From positions 62,001 through 126,000 of the forward strand of contig CAJNYU010000510.1 of NCBI GenBank assembly GCA_905331475.1: a stretch of 64,000 nt of DNA, in the 5' to 3' direction. How positions within the stretch are numbered: the first letter of the stretch is position 1; every line of letters begins with the position of its first letter. The position numbers were made by a program, and so were the translations under genes. Below the pieces are notes generated by a model. That model was not told where the DNA came from, made no database searches, and saw only the letters and a program-made list of their open reading frames with translations. The DNA is from Rotaria socialis (lineage: Eukaryota > Rotifera > Eurotatoria > Philodinida > Philodinidae). Shown here in pieces: positions 40,436 through 52,281 of this stretch.

Positions 40436-41482
40436 TGCGATGCGAAGCAGAAGCATTTATGTAGTCCGTCGCGAGTTTTTTTTATTTTTTTATTTTTTTA
40501 TTTTTACTCACTTGACGTACGCATCACAAGTCGTCATTTTGTCTCGCGATGATCTCGAGAACCGAAAATCGTAGGAAACTCCTTGAAACGTGAGATCGAA
40601 GAATCAAGATCGAACCTCTTACATCTCTTTTCGAATCTTTAAACTGAGGTTCCGTTCACTCACAAATGTGGTTTCAAAATGACAAAAATGAAAGAAATTT
40701 GTTGCAAGATAATTAAAGTGACGTCATCAACATATGTTAGCAACTATAGTCTATTCATTTACAGCTGATCTAAGATAATGAATCATGGAGATAATTAATC
40801 GATCAATCGAAATCGATCCTTAAGAATGTATCGCTACGTAAGAATAGAGTTTTCTCAGTGATGAATTTCATCATGTCGACATAAAAAAGTATTCAAGATT
40901 TCTCTGAATTGAAAATTTTTCGTGAATCCAGATTCCTGCTTCGCATCGCATTTCGTATTCGAGTGAAACTTGAATACCATCGAGTTTTTATTATTTTTTA
41001 CTTCTTGACGTGCGCATCACATGTCGAAGTTTTCTGTCGCGATGATCTCGAGAACCGAAAATCGTAGAAAACTCGTTGAAACGTGAGGTCGAAGTATCAA
41101 GATCGAACTAAGAACATCTGTTTTCGAATCTTCAATCTGAAGTTCCGTTCACTCAGAAATGTGGTTCCAAAATGACGAAAATGAAAGAAATTTATCAAGA
41201 GATAACTAAAGTGACGTCATGAACATATTTTCGCCGCTATAGTCTATTCATTTACAGCCGATCTAAGATAATGAATCATGGAGATAATTAATCGATCAAT
41301 CAAAATCGATCCTTCAGAATGTATCGCTAAGTAAGAATGGAGTTTTCTAAGTGATGAATTTCAATATGGCAACATAAAAAGTATTCAAGATTTCTCTGAA
41401 TCGTAGATTTTTCGTGAAGATCCGATTTGAGGTTCGCATCGCATTTCGTATTCGAGTAAAACTTGAATACCATCTAGTTTTA
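40436..41482. repeat. Two-copy tandem repeat, unit about 505 bp
   Basis: Copy 1 (about 40473-40981) and copy 2 (about 40982-41481) are direct repeats sharing landmarks CGATGATCTCGAGAACCGA, GTTCCGTTCACTCA, TCGATCCTT, AGTATTCAAGATTTCTCTGA and TTCGCATCGCATTTCGTATT. A third start (CTAGTTTTAATT) follows copy 2. At 40436-40455 the reverse complement of the repeat's TTCTGCTTCGCATCGCATT end is found, which gives the block inverted ends. No long ORF crosses it. Confidence 0.8.
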
Positions 41483-42603
41483 ATTGTACTTCATTTCAAC
41501 TAGTTTATTCCGATTTGATTCGTATTGAGATTAACAATTCACAAAAAATTGAAAACGTTCTAAATTAGCCATGGCTGTTCTTGCATTTACAAAGATCCTG
41601 TTTTCTCAATCATTATATTTTATATTAGTAAATTAATGTGTTTTGAAACCATTGCTTATTCTACTTTAAGACACATTATTTTTGTGTTTACATGTTTAGT
41701 TTTTTCTACGCTTTTGTTTCAAATCAAGTACCTAATATTTACGTATGCTTGTGCATAGAATTCAATCAGCTGAATAAAATGATTCATCATTATAGATAAT
41801 GTATCCACGGCGCAAAATAAAATCACATGAAAGTAAATAAATTCAATTATAAATGACTAAACGGAACAACGTTGTAAATAAAATAATGTACGGTACTAGT
41901 GCAATACACCACTATTCACTAAAATTGTCCATAAACGATCTTGTTTCAGGCGCTCTGAATAATCGATCTGGATATTTTGAACAAAGACAAAGAAAATTAT
42001 TTTTTTTTCAATAGAGAAACTCGACAGAAAGGATTCGACTTTAGGGGCATTAGCAGGATCCTTTCACTGGAGACAGGCATATACTAGCAGACATTTTTAT
42101 GCATTGTTCTACGACGAAAGACAAATCGAACGTAAACGACATTTCAAACTACCAAATAAATGATAAAGAGTATTAAAGGAAAAATGAATTCATTCTGTAT
42201 TGAACTTGAAAAATTTAACCATCTTTTTTTTTTCTAAGATAGAATAATGCAAGAACGCTCCAATGTAGTGTTACCATATTTTTCCAATCAACGAATCGAG
42301 AATAAAAATCGTAAAAGTATATCACGTGTTTATTTTTACGACTTCGAATACAATCAAATCAGGTGCTAATGAATCATATTGAATAATCAACAGATTTGTC
42401 TCTCAAATGAGTTTTGATCGTTTCTAAATAGTACTAATTATAGAACGTGAAATTTGCATGCTGAACAAGACGTGCGCCGCACTAAAACTATGCATAACCA
42501 CATAGCCTGAAACAACTTATCAGCTTAAGTAATTTATTTGACTTCATTGTATTATGTAATAATTATTTTAGGGCAGCAAGTCGACTCTGCCTGTGGGGTA
42601 GGT
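41483..42603. other. Gene-free region
   Basis: About 1.1 kb of AT-rich sequence. No supported gene or strong repeat seen. Confidence 0.35.
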
Positions 42604-42996
42604 TATCATTTACCCCAAAACTGGTTGCCACAAATCAATCCCCATTTATGGTAATAAAATGGGAATATTGATTTAGTGTTTTTTTTTTGAATTCGCTAAG
42701 CGTAATAAAAACAGTTTTACGATGAATCTGGCGATCAGAATATATCTTGGGTTACTATAAAGTGTAGTTTTTGCCGGCCCACAATATATTTTCGTCACCA
42801 GATTTACCCAAAACTTCTTCGTTGTGGTAACCCAATATACATTCTGGTCACTAGATTCATCGTAAAACTGTTTTTCTTATGTTTAGCCAATTAAAAAAAA
42901 TCCACAAATCAATATCCTCACTTTATTCATTTGATTACCCTAGATGGGGATTTGATTTGGGGATTGATTTGTGGTAACCAGTTTTGGGTAAATGAT
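42604..42996. mobile_element. Fold-back (palindromic) MITE
   Basis: About 393 bp that fold almost end to end. It begins ATCATTTACCCCAAAACTGG and ends CCAGTTTTGGGTAAATGAT. An inner pair AACAGTTTTACGATGAATCT (42709-) and AGATTCATCGTAAAACTGTT (about 42851-42872) continues the stem, then AGAATATATCTTGGGTTAC pairs with GTAACCCAATATACATTCT. The loop is around 42775-42830. It has no ORF and is a non-autonomous element. Confidence 0.75.
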
Positions 42997-45093
42997 TGGC
43001 ATTCTTTTAATCATTAAATGAACTTTCGCTTGTTTATACTGCCACATTTAAATATTTCTTAGGACTTTTATTAATTCCGTCGGTTTCTTTTCCCGAATTA
43101 ACGTCTAAAAATCATCGAGTTAGTTTTCTGAAAACACGGGTTCGCGATATAATGTTCATTCAGCACTCCAAAAATCTGCTGCTCACACATTAGACAGAAT
43201 GTTGTGATCGTAGTGAAAAATCGTTCGAATCAATATTCAATCTATCACAACACTACTGCAAAAAAAGTCAAATCTATTCAAACACAAAGTAACCTTGCAA
43301 TTATGTTTCACGGAACTGGTTTCAATCTGCACAATACTCTAAATCAAAATCGAACTTTACTGAATAGATAAAATGTGTGTTGAAAGATGTCATCTACTAT
43401 ACAAACGAATCAGTATACAGTCACGGTTGCTCAAATGTACGTGAAAACTGTTTCTTACTTGCATGATTAATTTATGACTCAAGTTTTTTGCATATAATAG
43501 TGACTGCATACATAAAAAAATTGTAAACGCTCTTTTTTTTCTCTCCTAATTTTTACTCATATTATCAACGTTGAAAAAATATTAACCAAATGTTTACACT
43601 CAACTGTGCAAGTGTTAATGAATGAGAGACTGACGTCAAGTCGTGTACGCCCCTGTTATTTTTCTTTCGTGTACATTCTTTCAGTTTAAAGGCATTTTAT
43701 ACCTTGGAAAAAGTCCTTGATGGGCGATGGATACATTTTGAGGTTACTCTTGTTTATATATGATGATTCGAATATATATGTATATTGTCTGTAAAAAAAC
43801 TGGAGCGTGGCAAATCGATCTATATTGAAATCGCTGAACTATTTAATTGTCGTAAAAAAGAGAAGACACTAACTAGGAACCAATTTATTACCAGTAGAAT
43901 CAGTTGGTTGAGTAGTAGGCTGTATATAATGCTTTGTTGACTTATTGAATATGTTTTATATAGGCAATGCGTATGGTATATTTTTGGATCATTCCAAAAG
44001 TGATATTGGAATTATTTTTCTCCTCATTCTAGACTTATTTCATAATTGAATGTTGAATTAAAAAGTGTAATGGGTGACAACGTTTCTTTAGGCTTCGTTC
44101 TGCGCAAAACATCGTTCAAACATTTAGAGCAAACGAGATAACTGATGATTTGCTGTATCAGAGAAGAAAAAAAATACAAAGAACAAAAAAAAGGTAGTCA
44201 TGCATATTTTCTTAGATACACATCATTGACGATCGCAATTGTCAACTGAAAAGCTATAAAAATGAAACAAAAGTCCAGTGCATCAAATGTATATGTTTTC
44301 TTTCATTTTGATTACCTTTAAACACGCCTAGTTTTATTCGTCTTCTCTTATTATCGCTTTTACTTTATAGTATCACTTAGTATATGATGATGTATCATTA
44401 AGATTCGTTTATTTCCCTTTTTCTGATATGCGCACTAACAATTTTCACTCATCTTGATGAAATTCATCAAAAACCAAAATCCTCATTTCTCTCGATTTTG
44501 TTACCGAATTTACCCTATTCTTATTGTTAGTAGACATGCCGTTAACATTTGGTGTTAATAGGCATTCACAAACTAGCAATATGAATAACATCATTGTTGT
44601 TAGTGGGTTGGCAGCAACAAGGTCGAAAAATGAATATCGAACTATGCAGGGTGAATGAAGATAATGCTTTGCATAAGCAACATAACTAAATGCTGAAGTA
44701 TATTCAAGAAACCAACTGACAATGAATGAAAACAGTTCTCCTTCGATGTTCGTGTCTATTGCTTCACATGTTATTTATTCTTGAACGATGTCTATCATGT
44801 ACAAGGATGAGAAAATATCATGTTCATCTAAGTAGCTAACTAGCTATAGAATAAAAAATATTTATCGTTCTTTTAAGCTTAGATCGAAACCTACAAACAC
44901 GAATCTTCTACAATCCGCGATTTTTAATTTCTAAAACATCATGTCTTGCTAAATATCTAAAAGTGCATCTCTCCTTCATCCAGTAATTTTTATGGGTACT
45001 TTGCCCTATTCATTTCTATGTCATGCTTCTAAAACAAGACCTGAATTCATCCAACTTTATAACAATCTAGATATAAAACTGATTTAAGTCAAT
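42997..45093. other. Gene-free region upstream of the H+-ATPase
   Basis: About 2.1 kb, AT-rich, no supported gene. It should contain the H+-ATPase promoter. No TATA or other site could be singled out. Confidence 0.35.
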
Positions 45094-48000
45094 ATGGCAG
45101 AAGATAAAAATGGAGACACTAAAAATATCATCATCAAATTACCACAAGATCCGATTAAAAATCTAACAGTCGCAGAAATGTATGATAAAGAAAAATATGA
45201 CTTATCAATAATGGAAGAAGGTGATGTATTTACCATGCTAGAGTAAGTGAAAATCTTTTAAACGATCATAACTTCCTAAATGAAAACTAAAACCGTCTCG
45301 TTACAATTTCAGTGCCACTAGAGAAGGTTTAACCGATGAAGAAGTTAATGAACGTCTTATAAAGGTATGAGAACTTTCTTTTAATTTCACTGTTTCATGC
45401 TATATTGCTTTTTCAGTTTGGACATAATCGACTTGAACATAAAGAAACAAGTGCCATCATACAATTTCTTCTCTTCATGTGGAATCCACTTTCCTGGGTG
45501 ATGGAAGCAGCAGCTATTGTCGCTATTGTTGCTTCCAACGGTGGTGGAAAACCTCCCGATTGGGAAGACTTTGTTGGAATCATTCTTCTTCTTCTTGCTA
45601 ACTCAATTATTGGTTTTGTTGAACAACGTAATGCTGGCAATGCTGTTAAAGCGCTCATGGCATCATTAGCACCCGAAGCAAAAGTCAAACGAAATGGTGA
45701 ATGGAAAGTTATAGACGCAGCTGACCTTGTTCCTGGTGATATCATCAGTGTCAAACTTGGAGATGTGATACCAGCTGATGCACGTTTAGTTGGTAAGTCA
45801 TCTCGTTTTCTTTCTATTTTCATGACAACCACTTTTATGCAACATATTCCATTTTCAAACTTTTAGCTGCACATGGCGGAGTCTCAATTGATCAAGCAGC
45901 ATTAACGGGCGAATCACTTCCTGTTAATAAAGTCGCTGGAGATGAAATATTTTCGGGTTCAACTTGTAAACAAGGCGAGGCAGAAGCGATCGGTAGCGAT
46001 GCATTTCATTCTAGTTCGGTTATACATTTTCGCTTTTAGTTATTGGCACTGGCCTAAATACATTTTTCGGACGAGCCGCTAAATTAGTTGGAAGCGCTAG
46101 TGATGAAATCGGTCATTTACAGACGATTCTTGCAAAAATTGGTAATTTTTGTATTATTGGTATAGTTATATTTCTAGTTGCAGAAATTCTTGTCATGTAG
46201 TATGTATTCATAAACACAAAAATACAGAAAGAATCACTTTCTAGGATCCTAACTTTCATTCATATTTTTAGTGCTGGTTTTCGTTACGAATATCGACGTG
46301 GTATTAATAACTTGTTAGTCCTGTTAATCGGTGGCATACCCATAGCTATGCCAACCGTTTTATCAGTCACATTAGCTATTGGTGCGAAACAATTATCTCA
46401 ACACAAAGCTATCGTTACACATATTACAGCTATCGAAGAACTTGCTGCTGTTACAATATTGTGTTCGGATAAAACTGGAACATTGACATTGAATAAACTT
46501 GAAATTGATAAACCCACTGTGAAGCAATATTCAAACGTCGAGATTAATGAGATCATCCATTATGCAGCTATTGCATCACGTACAGAGAATCAAGATGCTA
46601 TGTAAGTTTGCCAAGAAACTAATCTATACAGAAGATATAAAATGATTGTTGATTTTAGTGATACATGTATAACAGGAGCTTATGGTGATGTTAAAACGAT
46701 ACGAGCGGGTATTGAAGAATTGGAATTTAAACCGTAAGTCAGATGATATATTGTTTTCTCGCCTTCATAAACGATTGCGTGGAATCTTTTCTTTTTGCAG
46801 TTTCAATCCTACAAATAAAAGAACAGAGATAACATATAAGACAACCAGTGATGGAAGTGTACATCGTATTAGTAAAGGTATGTCACATTCTATATTGGAT
46901 TTGTGTACGCGCAATAAAACACCAGAACAAATAAAGCAGTTGAATGCTGATGTCGATGAATTCGCTCTACGAGGTTTACGCGCATTAGCTGTTGCAATCG
47001 AAGATGTGCCAAGTGGACAAGTCGATGGTGAAGGAAATGGTTTCGAATTAGTTGGTCTGCTACCAATTTATGACCCACCGCGGTCAGATACAAAAGAAAC
47101 GATTGAGCGTGCTATTGCATTAGGTAAATGAATATAGTTTATATGTTTTTTTCTGCATGAAACTAAATAGGCGTGAAAGTGAAAATGATCACTGGTGATC
47201 AACTAGCTATCGCTAAGGAAACTGGGCGACGACTTGGCATGGGTGACAACATGTACCTGTCGAAAACACTTAAAGATGGACCACCACCTGAATCTGGCTA
47301 CCGTGATGTTGATGATTTAATTTTACATGCTGATGGCTTTGCTGGTGTTTATCCTGAACATAAATATGAGATTGTTGAAAAGCTACAAAATCTAGGATAT
47401 ATGATAGCGATGACTGGTGATGGTGTCAATGATGCACCAGCGCTTTCCAAAGCTAATGTCGGTGTAGCTGTTGCAGATGCATCTGATGCAGCACGTTCAG
47501 CTGCTGATATCGTTTTAACCGAACCTGGTCTATCAGTCATCATTGAAGGTAGGAAAATTGCGTTCTTATTCTCTAAATTTGCTTCTGAAAACGAAACTTT
47601 TCCCGTCTAAATAGCTATTCTTGGTTCAAGACAAATTTTTCAACGTATGAGAAACTACGCCATTTATACATGTTCAATAACAATTCGTGTCATAGTTGGA
47701 TTTTCTGTTTTAATATTTGCATTTAAATTCGATTTTCCATCATTTATGGTAAAGATAAATATTTCTTTGATTCGAACAAAATTTTGATTGATATTAAATT
47801 ATCTTAAGGTACTCATTCTTGCTATACTTAATGATGGTACAATTATGACTATTTCGAAAGATCGTGTTAAACCTTCTCCCTATCCGAATAGTTGGAATTT
47901 AACTGAAATCTTTACGTATGCCATTGTGTACGGAATATATTTAGCTGCATCGACAGTTGCGTTTTTTGCTGTAGCCGTTGAAACAGACTTTTTTCAAAAG

Positions 48001-48857
48001 TTCAATGTGAAAACTATCACCTACGGTAACTCGTCCAGTTCATATCGAGGGTGGAACGATCCGATTTTACACTCTGTAATTTATTTACAAGTATCCACAA
48101 TCAGTCAAGCATTGATATTCATAACGCGTGCTCATGGTTTCTTTTTCAAGGAACGACCATCAGTAATATTAGTTGTTGCTTTCATGATAGCTCAACTTGT
48201 TGCAACATTTATTGCAGTATGGGCTAATTGGGATTTTACTGATATTAAAGGTTGTGGTTGGAACTGGGCTGGCGTTGTTTGGATATGGAATATTGTTTGG
48301 TTTTTCCCACTCGACGGTATTAAAGTAAGAGAGAAAGAAAAGTTGGTTTTGCTTTTTTAAGATTTTTATTTTCGCATAATATAGTACGCACTTCGTGCTT
48401 ACTTTGATCCAATACAAAAGCGAGCTATTGAAGAGTTATTAACACCCGAGCCTTCAACACAAGCACAAACTATTCGGCGTAAAAGTACATTGGCTGCTGC
48501 TGCTAGTGGTCCGCTGTCACGTCGTTCTACGATGGCTCGTGGTGAAGGTTCACTAGGAAGAAGAGGAACATTTATTGAAGCAACTGCAAAATTTTATACG
48601 CCTCTAACAAAACATTTATCAACATCACGGTTTCATCGTAATTTCGCTCGAATGCTCAAAAGTGAAGGTGCCAATGCTCCAAGAATCGCTGTGGATCATG
48701 ATGAGCTTCGACGTTTCTCACTTGTACAGGTAGACGCGATATTGTTCTTTTTTTGACTTCTCTACATGTCTCATAATACTTCCAGGCTCATCATGCGTCC
48801 AAGCTGCTCAATCCAAAAGGTACAAATACGAATCGTAGAATAACAACTGCTTTGTAA
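45094..48857 (+). CDS. Plasma-membrane P-type H+-ATPase (P3A, plant/fungal/protist type)
   Basis: Thirteen exons in phase: 45094-45242, 45313-45364, 45417-45792, 45867-45992, 46040-46199, 46272-46601, 46659-46733, 46801-47123, 47171-47548, 47615-47748, 47809-48324, 48385-48729, 48786-48857 (TAA), 1011 residues. Order: cytosolic N-terminus with [12 protein letters not shown]1-M2 ([18 protein letters not shown]), actuator TGES (206-209), PIAMP in M4, phosphorylation site CSDKTGTLT with Asp354, [15 protein letters not shown] (612-620), and M5-M10 with [19 protein letters not shown], where Asp710 corresponds to the proton-binding Asp of plant pumps. These signatures define the proton pump that energises plasma membranes in plants, fungi and protists; animals normally use Na+/K+-ATPase instead. 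The usual KGAPE nucleotide-site motif reads KGMSHSI. The C-terminus is long, basic and Ser-rich (RRKST, SRRSTM, GRRGT) and lacks the plant YTV end, suggesting different regulation. Host-like introns show it is a resident nuclear gene. Confidence 0.93.
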
Positions 48858-49044
48858 GAAAGAATCTTGAATGTTTATTATTATACAAGTCGAACTCGTT
48901 CGAATTTTTCTGTAGCTGCATGATATGAATTTTTTTTTATTCTGTGTTTTCTGTTCGGACTATGCTGAACCTGTGTGTATTGACTTTTTATTTTGAATAG
49001 TTTTCTTGAAATTCAAAAACGAAAATAAATGACTGCCAATCTAT

Positions 49045-49659
49045 TTATGTTTTACGTAAACATTCAATAAGAAATAGATCGCCATGGTCGTATGGATCAT
49101 CCGTACTTGTATGTGATATTTGAGTGTTCGTGTTATGAACACATGATTGAGTATTCTGTTTTAGTGTTTCATTGGTGAAATTCGATGCTTGGTGTGTTGC
49201 TTTTGAATTAGTATTTTCTGTGATATCAACATTCAATATTGCGTTTCGAATGGTTTCTTCAAGTTCAGTGTCATAGGTATCGTCAGTTCTATGCATATCA
49301 AACATATCATCACAATTAATATTATTTGTTCGCGCTACTTTTTCAACTTTCAGTTGGATTTGAATAATTTTTTTACGCATTTCTTCTAGTTCGTCATCAG
49401 TTTCTGGATTGAACATTTCATGATCAATTTTCATCAAAAGCTTTTTCATTAAACGAACGAATTTGATTTGTTGTTTTATTTGTTGTTTATATCGAATAGC
49501 ACCCAATTCTTGACGTGCTCGTCTATCTGCAGACGATTCACGATAAATTTTATTCGGTGGTATGCGTTGACCTATACTAGTGTAGTTTTGATAATTCAGT
49601 GCTTCACGACCTTCATTCCGTTTCGAAAGTGAAGTTAGTGCTGCTAATAATCCAAACAT
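49045..49659 (-). CDS. Small unknown protein
   Basis: A single frame of 204 residues starting at the ATG whose first base is 49659 (MFGLLAALTSLSKRNEG). The middle is strongly basic then acidic and probably helical (RYKQQIKQQIKFVRLMKKLLMKID), followed by an Asn/Thr-rich stretch. I do not recognise a family. It lies tail to tail with the H+-ATPase, 187 bp away. The length of open frame in AT-rich sequence and the mixed composition favour a real gene, but no intron or homologue supports it, and an upstream exon is possible. Confidence 0.45.
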   Translation of the reverse strand: MFGLLAALTSLSKRNEGREALNYQNYTSIGQRIPPNKIYRESSADRRARQELGAIRYKQQIKQQIKFVRLMKKLLMKIDHEMFNPETDDELEEMRKKIIQIQLKVEKVARTNNINCDDMFDMHRTDDTYDTELEETIRNAILNVDITENTNSKATHQASNFTNETLKQNTQSCVHNTNTQISHTSTDDPYDHGDLFLIECLRKT

Positions 49660-52281
49660 ACTTTTTATCACAATGGCTTTATTTCAAGCGCGAAAATGTC
49701 TATGATTCTATTCTGTAGTTTCAGCTTGTTTATAAATCCTCTCTGAAATATCAAAAAAACAAATTTTTTTGGAATCACTGCATTCCATTTCGAAATGGCT
49801 GATTTCATAAATATTGTTTTGATATCATAACTCATCTTACTCATTCTTTCTGTAGGAATCATTTTCATAAAATAAGATAGCATACCTACATGTTTAATCA
49901 TGACACATTCGCTATTTTATTATTCTTTTTATCATCAAACGTACTTTGCACCTCATACACAGGATGACCGTTGAGAGCATGCTGATTTTTATCAAGCATA
50001 ATAATTCGCTGAAAAAATAAAGATTTCTCAAATTTTCAATGTATGGATGGAATTAAATTTAAAAAATAAAGTATTTTATTTCTTTTGTATTGCTTCGGTA
50101 CGTTCGAATCATGCATCCGATGACGTCAAATCTACCTACATGATAGGTAGAGGGCCGATGCGAAAGTTTTTTGACAGCTAGACAAATATATCAAAGTCCA
50201 TATATGAGCTGTAGGCATTAATAAACCTATGCTAAAAACAAATTAATGTTTGTTATTCTTGTATTTCTAAGAAAGCGCCACGTAAACTTCTTTTAGTTAA
50301 TTTCTAACAACAAAGAACGTGAACTTTTTAATGTAAAAAAATAATAGTACGTGACTTTGTCCCAGCACTTTGTCTAGAAAAACAGGGCATAATAGATAGA
50401 TTCAAGTTAGCTACGATCATGTTCTACATATCAGACAGAAGAAAATACGGAGTTCGTTTTATTGTTATTGAAAATGATCTAGTATTCAAACTATCATATG
50501 ATATGAATTGAGTCTTATTTTTATGTGGTATATCTCAAATTTCATGAAAGCATGATTGCTATCGTAAAATATAATGGTTTGTATCGTACTATATTCAAAT
50601 ATTTGAATGTTACAAGGCTTTCCCGTACTTCCAAAGTGCAATGCTCTTCAAACAAAGAAATTATCAAGCATCTTGAAATATGAAAACGTCATAGAAAAAT
50701 AATATCGTATATGTCCTGTCATACAAGTGCTTTGCATTTTGTTTTTTGAAAATTAGTTAATAGACTCAATAATCAAAAGTGTATGACCTAGCGTTTTTCT
50801 GTATGCTGTAATTAACTAATTCTATGTTTGTTCTACATTGAACTTCAACTATTATATACACATACAATCGTGGCCATTTTAACTAATATCGTATTTTCTT
50901 TTTTTTGCTCCTCATCGTACATAACATAATGATTTAATAAATTTTCTCTATTGACTTCCGTGAGACATCACGCAATGAGTAGGCAACACGCTATGATATT
51001 TCGTGTGATCACGATGACGAAATGAATGATAAGCAAGCAAAATGCAGAAAAAGACGCAAGTCAACTGGCTGATATTAAACTCGGGGGTCATAAATCTATC
51101 TTAAAACTATTAAATTATCAAACATGAATATAAACAGGGCAAAAAATTTTTTTAACCATTCATAGAAAGAACGACTTTTGCTGAAGCGAGCTATTTTTGA
51201 TTCTTTTTCTATACATTTCTAAGTACATTTGAAAATTTTATAAAAATATTTTCTTCGCTAAAATTGAATCAGAATAAATGTATTAGGGCAAATGAGAAAG
51301 TATGTTTTTACATTTTTCGATGCGGTCTTACCATATCCATTCTGAGATTGAATAAATGCAGTAATTTATATATTTTAGATTCTATAAAACTTTTAAAACG
51401 TATTATTATTAATATTTCTCTTCCCATAGTGTGATCATACAGATTGAAAAAATAGAACAAACAAATACTGTAAACAGCTTTCAATTAATTTTAGCGTATC
51501 AAAAACTAAAAAACGAAAGGAAAACATGCTGCTATTCTGCATTCTAAAGAAATCCAAACAATTTTTATGTCATATGCGAAATGAAAAGACTTCATCATCC
51601 GGTAAGACTGATATTCTTCGTTTTTTTATTTATTATCTTTTCTAATAGGATAAAATGATAGTAGTGATGTCCAATAGTCAGCTCTGATTAATTCTCATGT
51701 TTCTTTTTAGTCCTGAAACATGTAGCTATATACACAAGGATATGATATCAAAGTTTGATATTGATGATAATATTGATATGTTGTTCTGTTTGGTTTCTTT
51801 TGCACGTACACTCGTTTATTCTTCACTAATAACAAAATATAGGGGCTTATTTGAGGATGAAGCTACTATTTGAAATACAGTAAGATACACTCTCATCGAT
51901 CAGAAGACAGCTGAGTGTCGAAAGGAAACAGAAAGAAAGAAAGAAAAAGAAAAAGAAATATTCAATCCTATGTACATAACGAAAGGAAAGAAAAGTCTTC
52001 TTTTTTTCTCTTCTTTTCCTATCCGTAGAAAAAAAGGCGACCGAAGAAGACTTTCTTCTCTTTTCATTTTCTCTGTCATCTCGTTCTCTGACACAGCTTG
52101 CTTGCATCTGATCGCTTCGCCAAATAGATTAGTGTGAAGAGTGATTACTGTTCATATCACATTGTCGACTGACGAGAAGTATCCCGTTGTCGGACTCCAT
52201 ATCAACTCGACACGGGGAAAGCAAAGTTGATTATGGGGGTATCCTCGGTAATGATTACATTTTCTGACGAAAACTAAAATA
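49660..52281. other. Long AT-rich intergenic region
   Basis: About 2.6 kb. A 77-codon frame ends 9 bp upstream of the small unknown ORF but lacks features. A GA/CT-biased tract lies at about 51940-52080. It probably includes the promoter of the PIM-type kinase near its 3' end. Confidence 0.35.

Noticed and set aside
40471-41482. Possible CRISPR-like array
   Set aside because: Only two ~505-bp units in a eukaryotic context; there are no short regularly spaced repeats.
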